NCBI GenBank assembly: GCA_963579925.1
Contig: CAUZJA010000181.1
Coordinates: forward strand, 1 to 5,749
Source: UBA1151 sp963579925
GTDB taxonomy: Bacteria; Chloroflexota; Dehalococcoidia; Lucifugimonadales; Lucifugimonadaceae
Reading direction: 5' to 3'
Length of the DNA: 5,749 nucleotides
The notes below the pieces were generated by a model. It was not told the origin of the DNA. It made no database searches and saw only the letters and a program-made list of their open reading frames with translations. The position numbers and the translations under genes are program-made. Below are positions 1 to 5,622 of the stretch, piece by piece (the stretch's first letter is position 1; every line of letters begins with the position of its first letter).

Positions 1-7
1 CCTCCCT

Positions 8-39
8 TCACCGGCCCGGGATCACTCTCGGGTCGGTGA
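8..39. other. GC-rich stem-loop at left edge
   Basis: TCACCGGCCCG (8-18) pairs with CGGGTCGGTGA (29-39) over 11 base pairs with a single G-T wobble, leaving a 10-base loop (19-28). Outer arms CTCCC (2-6) and GGGAG (46-50) could extend it past a short internal loop. No T-run follows on either strand, so a classical Rho-independent terminator is not supported. It could still be the 3' end structure of an upstream transcript outside the window. Confidence 0.45.
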
Positions 40-71
40 TTGGGTGGGAGAACGGTGTGCCCGTTAGCTGG

Positions 72-99
72 TTGAACTGCCTCCTGCATGAGTTATAGA
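72..99 (+). promoter_or_regulatory. Weak sigma-70-like promoter candidate
   Basis: TTGAAC (72-77) and TATAGA (94-99), 16 bases apart, each match the -35 and -10 consensus at four of six positions. A start near 106 would give a leader of about 240 bases before the epimerase. Matches of this quality arise often by chance. If the short ORF beginning at 88 were translated, this promoter could not serve it. Confidence 0.18.
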
Positions 100-225
100 A
101 ATAGATCCGATAACCCAGAGACGTTCGTCGACACCGTTTCGCGACAGATTCAGATCGGCAATGCGGACACGACATCAGCAGTTCCTCGTCTTGCTTCGGA
201 CGATGCTATCTTCACTGAAAACTGA
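88..225 (+). CDS. Possible small ORF, 45 aa, unidentified
   Basis: An ATG at 88 opens a 45-codon frame beginning MSYRNRSDNPETF and ending at TGA 223-225. The predicted peptide is hydrophilic, with mixed, protein-like composition and no membrane segment or signal peptide. I do not recognise it. No Shine-Dalgarno sequence precedes the ATG; the upstream bases are CCTCCTGC, which is the opposite complement. The same frame continues open after the TGA for another 32 codons (226-321, containing FEARAVPIGWFAG) to TAG 322-324. The whole could therefore be a decayed gene with one premature stop rather than a small gene. A chance open frame is equally plausible at this length. Confidence 0.15.
   Translation: MSYRNRSDNPETFVDTVSRQIQIGNADTTSAVPRLASDDAIFTEN
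186..203. other. Small hairpin in leader
   Basis: TCGTC (186-190) and GACGA (199-203) form a 5-bp stem that gains a sixth T-G pair (191/198), closing a 6-base loop. It is short and could be chance. It is listed because it sits between the two stronger leader hairpins. Confidence 0.2.
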
Positions 226-263
226 GTTCTGACAGAACCAGTAAACTTACCTTTTGAAGCGCG

Positions 264-296
264 TGCGGTCCCGATTGGCTGGTTTGCGGGACTGCA
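264..296 (+). promoter_or_regulatory. Strong stem-loop upstream of first gene
   Basis: TGCGGTCCCG (264-273) pairs with CGGGACTGCA (287-296) over 10 base pairs, including one G-T wobble, around a 13-base loop (274-286). It ends about 50 bases before the chosen start codon. Only a poor T-containing stretch (CTATTT, 301-306) follows, so it is not a convincing intrinsic terminator. A role as an mRNA-stabilising or regulatory structure in the operon leader is inferred. No known riboswitch class is recognised. Confidence 0.35.
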
Positions 297-345
297 AGAC
301 CTATTTCGCGCCGTCCAGCCCTAGTCGTGAGGTGTGATCTTTCAG

Positions 346-1281
346 GTGCCGAAATTCACTGTTACCGGTGGTGCAGGGTTCATTGGCTCCAACATCGCGA
401 AAGCGCTGATTGATCGTGGTGACCAGGTCACCGTGATCGACGATATCTCCAGTGGCTACAGCTCCAACCTGGAACAGATCCCAGACGCTGAATTCATAGA
501 AGGTTCTGTTCTGGATGCAACTGCAGTTCAGAAGGCTGTCGCAGGCTCAGACACCGTGTTTCATCTGGCCGCGTCAGTAGGCAACAAGCGCTCCATCGAC
601 GACCCTATTTCTGACGCCTCAATCAATCTGCTGGGCACCATCACGGTGCTGGAAGCAGCACGAGCGGCGAACGTCCGCAAAATAGTAGTCAGCTCATCTG
701 CAGGCATCTTCGGCGAACTCATGACGCTGCCAATCGATGAGTCTCACCAGCTAGAACCAGACTCACCCTACGGCGTAAGCAAACTCGCCGCAGAGAAGGT
801 GGCTCTCGCCTATTCAAAGCTTTACGAAATAGAAGCCGTCGCACTGCGCTACTTCAACGTCTATGGCCCAAACCAGCGTTTTGATGCATACGGCAACGTC
901 ATCCCCATTTTCGTATTCAAATTACTGAACGGCGAGCCCATCAGTATCTTCGGCGATGGCGAACAGACCCGTGACTTCGTTTCAGTTCACGATGTGGTGC
1001 AGGCAAACCTGGCGGCGTCAAATTCGAGCGGAATCAGCGGTGCATTCAACATCGCCAGCGGCACACGAATCACTATCAACCGCCTCGTCGCCATGCTAGA
1101 TGAGCTAATTCCGCTGGACTGCGTCATCGAATCCGGTGATCCGCGCCCGGGAGACGTCCGCGACAGCCTTGGCGACATCTCAAAAGCGCGTGACCTGTTG
1201 GGATTCAACCCTCGCGTGGCGCTGGAAGACGGCCTTGCTGACTACGTTGCATGGGCGCAGCAAGAGGTCAAACGCACTTGA
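346..1281 (+). CDS. NAD-dependent nucleotide-sugar 4-epimerase (GalE/WbpP-like SDR)
   Basis: This is an extended short-chain dehydrogenase/reductase of 311 aa, expected to interconvert C4 epimers of a UDP-sugar (Glc/Gal or GlcNAc/GalNAc) in the cytoplasm. The Rossmann motif TGGAGFIG lies at residues 7-14. Asp32-Asp33 end the second strand, which suggests NAD rather than NADP. The catalytic set is SSSAGIFG (116-123), Tyr142 and Lys146 of YGVSK. Family blocks RYFNVYGPNQ (from 168), GDGEQTRDFV (from 203) and PRPGDVRD (from 266) follow, so the fold is complete. GTG 346 is preferred because the protein then begins MPKFTVTGG, as relatives do, with GAGG 329-332 upstream at a long 13-base spacing. 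GTG 334 is the only other usable start and has that GAGG only 1 base away; TGA 328-330 blocks anything longer. The stop overlaps the start of the next gene. Exact substrate is not readable; a decarboxylating or dehydratase SDR is less likely. Family confidence is high, substrate low. Confidence 0.9.
   Translation: MPKFTVTGGAGFIGSNIAKALIDRGDQVTVIDDISSGYSSNLEQIPDAEFIEGSVLDATAVQKAVAGSDTVFHLAASVGNKRSIDDPISDASINLLGTITVLEAARAANVRKIVVSSSAGIFGELMTLPIDESHQLEPDSPYGVSKLAAEKVALAYSKLYEIEAVALRYFNVYGPNQRFDAYGNVIPIFVFKLLNGEPISIFGDGEQTRDFVSVHDVVQANLAASNSSGISGAFNIASGTRITINRLVAMLDELIPLDCVIESGDPRPGDVRDSLGDISKARDLLGFNPRVALEDGLADYVAWAQQEVKRT
1262..1267 (+). promoter_or_regulatory. Shine-Dalgarno deciding TTG start of reductase
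   Basis: AAGAGG at 1262-1267 lies 10 bases before TTG 1278. It supports that codon over ATG 1251, which would add nine residues absent from relatives, and over GTG 1287, which would be too far away. The site lies inside the last codons of the epimerase gene, as expected for coupled translation. Confidence 0.6.
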
Positions 1282-2162
1282 GCAGGGTGCTGATTCTCGG
1301 CGGTTCTGGAATGCTTGGCCACAAGATGTTCCAGATCCTTGGCGCACGATTCCCGGAAACGTACGCCACCGTGAGGAGCGCCACATCAAGCGACCTGCTG
1401 AGATCAGTTGATCTGTACGACGAGGAACGTGTCATCGAGGGCGTTGACGTGCTCAACCAGGTCACACTATCGGAACTCATCGCCCAGACAGCCCCTAATG
1501 TCATCATCAACTGCGTCGGTATCGTCAAACAGCGTGAGCAGGCGAGCGATTCCATCGCATCGATAAAAACGAACGCCCTTCTCCCGCATCAACTCTCAGA
1601 AATGTGCCAGAAATCCGGTGCACGCCTCATCCACTTCAGCACAGATTGCGTGTTCGACGGAGTGAAAGGTGCCTACACGGATGAAGACGTCAGCAACGCC
1701 ACTGACCTCTACGGCCGCTCCAAGTTTCTTGGGGAAACTGTCAGCGAGTCCAGCCTTACATTGCGCTCTTCAATCATAGGCAGAGAGTTATCAAGTTATT
1801 ATTCTTTACTGGAATGGTTCCTCGCGCAGAATCACGGGCAGGTAAAAGGCTTCAAAAAAGCACTCTACGCTGGAATCACCACAAATCAGATGGCGAATCT
1901 GGTTGGCGATTTGATCGAATCGCATCCAAACTTGACAGGTATGTATCAGGTGTCTGGACCCTGGATATCAAAATATGACCTGCTCATGATCGTAAGAGAC
2001 AAGTTCGGGCTAGAGATCGAAATCGAGCCAGACGACGAAGTGGCGATTGATCGAACGCTGGTTGGCGACAAGTTTGAGGCGGCAACGGGCATCAAGCAGC
2101 CAGGCTGGACTGAAATGATTGAAGAGCTCGTGGCAGACCCCACGCCATACAGGAGAGCGTAA
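1278..2162 (+). CDS. RmlD-like UDP-4-ketosugar reductase (WbvR/QnlA-like)
   Basis: This 294-aa SDR of the dTDP-4-dehydrorhamnose reductase family should reduce the C4 keto group made by the dehydratase encoded downstream. The nucleotide-binding motif GGSGMLG spans residues 8-14. Arg33 after the second strand is compatible with NADPH. The catalytic elements are STDCVFDG (121-128, Thr122), Tyr145 and Lys149 of YGRSK. The block LRSSIIGRE and a following VKGFKKALYAGITT region match the polysaccharide-cluster subgroup of this family. The protein ends without the cupin domain that CapF/WbjC carry (about 370 aa), so it resembles WbvR/QnlA, which yields UDP-L-RhaNAc. That assignment is inference. TTG is the chosen start; its TTGA overlaps the TGA of the upstream gene, and AAGAGG lies 10 bases upstream. 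The next gene begins 2 bases after the TAA. An ordinary dTDP-L-rhamnose reductase is possible, but RmlA, B and C are absent here. Confidence 0.88.
   Translation: MSRVLILGGSGMLGHKMFQILGARFPETYATVRSATSSDLLRSVDLYDEERVIEGVDVLNQVTLSELIAQTAPNVIINCVGIVKQREQASDSIASIKTNALLPHQLSEMCQKSGARLIHFSTDCVFDGVKGAYTDEDVSNATDLYGRSKFLGETVSESSLTLRSSIIGRELSSYYSLLEWFLAQNHGQVKGFKKALYAGITTNQMANLVGDLIESHPNLTGMYQVSGPWISKYDLLMIVRDKFGLEIEIEPDDEVAIDRTLVGDKFEAATGIKQPGWTEMIEELVADPTPYRRA
2151..2157 (+). promoter_or_regulatory. Strong Shine-Dalgarno for the dehydratase gene
   Basis: AGGAGAG at 2151-2157 lies 7 bases before GTG 2165 and is the best ribosome-binding site in the window. It overlaps the last codons of the reductase gene and fixes the GTG as the start of the dehydratase. 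Confidence 0.75.
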
Positions 2163-2164
2163 TC

Positions 2165-3235
2165 GTGAACGAAAAGGTACTTGAAGGGAAGCGCATCCTG
2201 GTGCCCGGTGGCACCGGCTCGCTGGGCAAAGTTCTGGTGCGACGCCTCTTGTCTGGAGAGATCGGCCTTCCAGAGTCGATCACGGTCTTTTCGCGTGATG
2301 AGGCCAAGCAGCACCAGATGCGTCTCGATTATCTCAACCAGGGCAACGCAACTGACGAGATTATTTTTGAGAACTTCAAGAAGAAGCTCAAGTTCAAGAT
2401 TGGTGATGTCAAAGACTTCTCCAGCCTGAGTTCAGCGCTTCGCCAGGCAGACGTTGTGTTCAACGCAGCAGCGCTCAAACAGGTGCCAACGTGCGAATAC
2501 TTCCCGTTTGAGGCCGTCCAGACCAACATCATTGGCGCTGAGAACATCGTCAACGCTATCCAGCAACTCGATCTGCCCGTAGAGACGGTGGTCGGGGTAT
2601 CCACCGACAAAGCCTGCCTGCCCATCAACGTGATGGGAATGACCAAGGCACTACAAGAGCGAATCTTCATCCAGGCCAACATGCGGGCACCCGGCACACG
2701 CTTCGTTTGCGTGCGATATGGCAACGTCCTGGCCTCAAGAGGCTCCGTAATCCCGCTGTTCCACGAGCAGATCAACAGTGGCGGGCCCGTCACCATCACT
2801 GACAAGGAGATGACCCGCTTCCTGATCACGCTTGATCAGGCGGTCGATTGCGTGTTCGCAGCCGTTCGCACCGCGAAGCCCGGCGAAACATTCGTGCCAC
2901 TGGCCGACGCCGCCAGAATGACTGATGTGGCTGCAGTCCTCATTGGCGACCGAGATGTTCAAACTGAAGATATCGGTATCCGGCCCGGTGAGAAGCTGCA
3001 CGAGGCACTGGTCAGCGAAGAAGAATCCCACCGCACGGTGCGCCGAGGCGACTGGTACGCAATCCAGCCAATGCTGCCCGAGCTACTCACCGACGAGAAA
3101 TCAGGTTCCGATCTGGACGGCGAGTTCAGCTCCGCGAACCACGTAATGTCACTTGAAGAAACGGAAGTCATGCTGGAGCGCAACAATCTGCTGCTCTCGC
3201 AGACTGGCGGCCTGGCGTCGGGGACAATCCGGTGA
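2165..3235 (+). CDS. UDP-GlcNAc 4,6-dehydratase/epimerase (CapE/WbjB/FnlA type)
   Basis: This 356-aa soluble SDR (Polysacc_synt_2/CapD-like domain) most likely converts UDP-GlcNAc to UDP-2-acetamido-2,6-dideoxy-L-lyxo-4-hexulose by 4,6-dehydration with C5 and C3 epimerisation. This is the committed step to N-acetyl-6-deoxy-L-hexosamines. The glycine motif GGTGSLG is at 15-21, preceded by Pro14 where Thr is usual. SRDE at 43-46 fits NADP binding. NAAALKQVPTCE (100-111), STDKA (146-150) with Asp148 and Lys149, RYGNVLASRGS (184-194) and RPGEKLHE (273-280) are all present. The usual YxxxK is Met157-x-x-x-Lys161, as in CapE-like and WbpM-like enzymes, which separates it from PseB/FlaA1. There is no N-terminal membrane domain, unlike WbpM. 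The start is GTG, 7 bases after AGGAGAG. Its TGA shares GTGA with the start of the 2-epimerase gene. The immediate neighbours are the other two enzymes of the pathway, which makes this call strong. Confidence 0.92.
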   Translation: MNEKVLEGKRILVPGGTGSLGKVLVRRLLSGEIGLPESITVFSRDEAKQHQMRLDYLNQGNATDEIIFENFKKKLKFKIGDVKDFSSLSSALRQADVVFNAAALKQVPTCEYFPFEAVQTNIIGAENIVNAIQQLDLPVETVVGVSTDKACLPINVMGMTKALQERIFIQANMRAPGTRFVCVRYGNVLASRGSVIPLFHEQINSGGPVTITDKEMTRFLITLDQAVDCVFAAVRTAKPGETFVPLADAARMTDVAAVLIGDRDVQTEDIGIRPGEKLHEALVSEEESHRTVRRGDWYAIQPMLPELLTDEKSGSDLDGEFSSANHVMSLEETEVMLERNNLLLSQTGGLASGTIR

Positions 3236-4362
3236 GGATCATGACGGTGCTGGGCACACGCCCGGAGATCATCAGACTCTCTCGAATAATCGAGGTTCTG
3301 GACGAATCCGGTGAGCACACACTGGTCCACACCGGCCAGAACTACGACCCACTGTTGAGCGATCTATTCTTCGACGAGTTGGGCGTACGCCACCCCGACG
3401 AGTACCTCGGCGTCAAATCTCACGAGTTTGGCGAGCAGTTGGGCCAGCTATTCGGCAAGATCGAAAAGCTGTTCAAGAAATACCGCCCTGAGAGGCTGGT
3501 CATCCTTGGCGACACAAACAGTGGTCTCGTAGCAATCATCGCAAAGCGTCTGGGCATCCAGGTCTTCCATCTGGAGGCCGGAAACCGCTGCTACGATGAC
3601 CGTGTGCCAGAAGAGGTCAACCGGCGCATCATCGACCACTCAAGCACGGTGCTGATTCCGTACACGCACCGCAGCAAGGAAAATCTACTTGCTGAGGGCA
3701 TCGCCCGCGAGCGAATCTTCGTTTCAGGCAACCCGATCAACGAGGTCCTGACGCACTACGCGCCAAATATTGATTCAAGCACCATTCTGGACACTCTCGG
3801 ACTAAATAACTCCGACTACTTCCTTGTCACCGCCCATCGCTCAGAAAACGTCGATCAAGAGTCACGACTCCGAACGCTAATCGACGCGCTCGCCAACCTA
3901 CAGCAGGTCTTCGGAAAACGAGTCGTCTGTTCCACACATCCACGCACCCGCTCAAGAATCGACGCGCTGGCAGACCCCGCTCAGACGAATGAGCTAGATC
4001 TGATCGAGCCACTCGGCCTGTTCGACTTCGTGCGCCTTGAGAAATCCGCCTTCTGCATCATCACTGACTCCGGCACGGTTCAGGAAGAGGCCTGCATCTT
4101 CGGCAAGCCAAATGTGACCATCCGTGAAGTGACCGAACGCCCGGAGACCATAGAAGCCGGCTCCAACATGCTCTCCGGTATCGAGCCTGCGTCAGTCGAA
4201 AATGCCGCCCGATTCGTCACCAGCCAGATCGGCACCTGGAAGCCACCCGAAGAGTACCTGGCAACCGGCGTATCCCAAATCGTCTCTCGAATCGTTCTTG
4301 GATACCGCCTTCTCGACCGCGCTGAGCAAGCGTGGGTCGACGATTCCGCCGCTCAGAGCTAA
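3232..4362 (+). CDS. wecB: Non-hydrolysing UDP-HexNAc 2-epimerase (WbjD/CapG/QnlB subgroup)
   Basis: This cytoplasmic GT-B-fold enzyme of 376 aa should invert C2 of the reduced UDP-N-acetyl-6-deoxy-L-hexosamine: L-RhaNAc to L-QuiNAc, or L-PneNAc to L-FucNAc. GTRPEIIRLS (8-17) and HTGQNYD (33-39) open the protein. GDTNS (93-97, Asp94), HLEAGNR (113-119, Glu115), RVPEEVNRR (124-132), AHRSEN (201-206, His202) and DSGTVQEE (279-286) cover the positions of the E. coli WecB catalytic Asp, Glu, Glu and His. The IIRLS wording and the short EAGNRCYDDRVPEE segment are typical of the WbjD/CapG group rather than of WecB, which makes UDP-ManNAc; the symbol is therefore only a family label. The start is GTG 3232, overlapping the upstream TGA by four bases, and MRIMTVLGTRPE is the normal N-terminus. 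No strong Shine-Dalgarno is visible, so coupling to upstream translation is likely. ManNAc supply is the main alternative role. Confidence 0.92.
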   Translation: MRIMTVLGTRPEIIRLSRIIEVLDESGEHTLVHTGQNYDPLLSDLFFDELGVRHPDEYLGVKSHEFGEQLGQLFGKIEKLFKKYRPERLVILGDTNSGLVAIIAKRLGIQVFHLEAGNRCYDDRVPEEVNRRIIDHSSTVLIPYTHRSKENLLAEGIARERIFVSGNPINEVLTHYAPNIDSSTILDTLGLNNSDYFLVTAHRSENVDQESRLRTLIDALANLQQVFGKRVVCSTHPRTRSRIDALADPAQTNELDLIEPLGLFDFVRLEKSAFCIITDSGTVQEEACIFGKPNVTIREVTERPETIEAGSNMLSGIEPASVENAARFVTSQIGTWKPPEEYLATGVSQIVSRIVLGYRLLDRAEQAWVDDSAAQS

Positions 4363-4375
4363 CGAGCACGTCCAG

Positions 4376-5617
4376 TTGACTCACGCACTCATCCTGAGTC
4401 TGGACTTCCCGCCAGACAACGTCTCAACCGGCCATCTCATGGGCGATCTTGCCAGCGACATGGTTGAACGCGGCCACAAGGTCACAGTCATCACCACAAA
4501 GCCACACGCCCGCCGTGACGCATCAGCCGAGGCGAACCAGCCGCTACGTCGACTGTGGGGGCCATTCCTGAGCAAGAGTCAGTACGGCGAGGTGCCGGTT
4601 TACCACACGCTCATGTCTGGACGATCAACCAACATCGTCTCCCGGCTGATTCCGTGGCTCATGTTTCACCTCATCGCCTTCCTAGCAGGACTCCTGATCC
4701 CCCGTCGCGTTGACGTGATTCTCACGCCATCCCCGCTACTGTCACTTGGCATCGTGGCGTGGCTCATCGGACTCCGCCATCGCAGCCGGTTCGTCTACAA
4801 CGTCCAGGATCTGCACCCCGACTCCGCCATAAGCATGGGCCGCATCAAGAATCCGGCGTTCCGGTGGGTGCTCTACCGCATGGAGTCGTTCGTCTACAGA
4901 ACCGCTGGAATCATCACCGCCATCACACCGGGCATCAAAAAGCGCATCGAGGACAAGGGGATCGCTCCCGAAAAGGTCGTATATATCCCGAATTGGGTCG
5001 ATACCGACCGCGAAGCACCCGTAGACAAGTCCAACGCGTTCTCAGTTGAACACGGCCTCGATTCCGACTTCGTGGTGAGTTACGCAGGCACGCTTGGCAT
5101 GGCGCAGAGCTTCGATGAGTTCCTTGAGGCCGCACACATACTGAAGTCGCAATCGCACATCAAGTTCCTCATCGTTGGCGAGGGCACGCGCCGTGACAGC
5201 ATCTTGCAAACCATTGAGCAGCAGGATCTAAGCAACGTGCTGCTACTGCCAAATCAGCCACAGCACCTGATGCCACAAATCTACGGCGCATCAGACATGT
5301 CCTTCGTCACACTGCTCCCAGCACTCGGAGACACAGCACTCCCGTCGAAGGTCTACCGAATCATGTCCACCGCCACTCTAGTGCTGGCTATCACTGAGTC
5401 AAACTCCGGACTATCCGATGTCATCCTCGAAGCAAAGTGCGGCGCAGTGGTCGAACCGGACTCAGGCGCCGAGATAGCAAGCGTCATCGAGAAGTTCGCA
5501 GCTGATCCTGAGATGGCGAAAGAAACAGGACTCGCAGGACGAGCATTTGCACAAGCCAACTACTCACGCACAGACCTCATTAGCCGCTATATCGAGCTAT
5601 TCGACTCGCTAGCGTAG
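4376..5617 (+). CDS. Family 4 glycosyltransferase (WbuB-like)
   Basis: This 413-aa GT-B glycosyltransferase probably adds a sugar from a nucleotide donor to an undecaprenyl-linked glycan on the cytoplasmic face of the inner membrane. The N-terminal acceptor domain starts with a strand and loop ALILSLDFPPDN followed by a GHKVTVITTKP turn. Two hydrophobic stretches (91-108 and about 121-133) probably dock on the membrane rather than span it. VQDLHPDS (143-150), IPNWVDTD (from about 204), YAGTLG (236-241) and LPSKVYRIM (from 322) are hallmarks of the WbuB-type GT4 group, named for the putative L-FucNAc transferase of E. coli O26. TTG 4376 is chosen because it lies just before the first strand; a weak GAG at 4364-4366 is the only Shine-Dalgarno-like element. 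ATG 4202 would add 58 residues of low-quality sequence overlapping the 2-epimerase, and ATG 4439 would remove the first strand. The gene follows its neighbour by 13 bases. Donor sugar is not readable; the product of the preceding genes is the natural guess. Confidence 0.88.
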   Translation: MTHALILSLDFPPDNVSTGHLMGDLASDMVERGHKVTVITTKPHARRDASAEANQPLRRLWGPFLSKSQYGEVPVYHTLMSGRSTNIVSRLIPWLMFHLIAFLAGLLIPRRVDVILTPSPLLSLGIVAWLIGLRHRSRFVYNVQDLHPDSAISMGRIKNPAFRWVLYRMESFVYRTAGIITAITPGIKKRIEDKGIAPEKVVYIPNWVDTDREAPVDKSNAFSVEHGLDSDFVVSYAGTLGMAQSFDEFLEAAHILKSQSHIKFLIVGEGTRRDSILQTIEQQDLSNVLLLPNQPQHLMPQIYGASDMSFVTLLPALGDTALPSKVYRIMSTATLVLAITESNSGLSDVILEAKCGAVVEPDSGAEIASVIEKFAADPEMAKETGLAGRAFAQANYSRTDLISRYIELFDSLA

Positions 5618-5622
5618 GGCCT

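Larger units (their letters stand above)
1..345. other. Leader region without a confident gene
   Basis: This stretch precedes the first sugar gene and holds no confidently coding frame. It contains a strong stem-loop at 8-39, a small one at 186-203 and another strong one at 264-296. There is a weak promoter-like pair at 72-99, and a short open frame from ATG 88 to TGA 223-225 that stays open in the same frame to TAG 322-324. A stop in frame with the first gene (TGA 328-330) limits how far that gene can extend upstream. I see no tRNA, rRNA, known riboswitch, JUMPstart/ops element (GGCGGTAG), IS end or CRISPR repeat. The most economical reading is a 5' untranslated leader and promoter region, perhaps with the remnant of an older gene. 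Confidence 0.6.

Noticed and set aside
3..98. Plus-strand open frame ending at TAG 96-98, with a faint helix-turn-helix look (TLGSVIGWENG)
   Set aside because: Only about 31 codons are visible and they overlap the 8-39 hairpin. The resemblance to an XRE-type motif is too weak to call a gene end.
60..110. tRNA-like stretch around TTAGCTGGTTGAACTGC
   Set aside because: No acceptor stem, no T-arm GTTCRANYC box and no consistent cloverleaf could be drawn.
8..175. 55-codon minus-strand ORF from 175 to 8
   Set aside because: The translation is rich in Cys and Arg and looks like a shadow. There is no recognisable motif and no supporting ribosome-binding site.
223..296. TGA followed by a hairpin as a selenocysteine insertion site
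   Set aside because: The stem begins 38 bases after the TGA, too far for a typical bacterial SECIS. The surrounding frame has no recognised selenoprotein motif and no ribosome-binding site.
2329..2829. Long minus-strand ORF (166 codons) opposite the dehydratase gene
   Set aside because: The plus strand encodes a full set of conserved dehydratase motifs here. The antisense translation has no recognisable domain and is a shadow.
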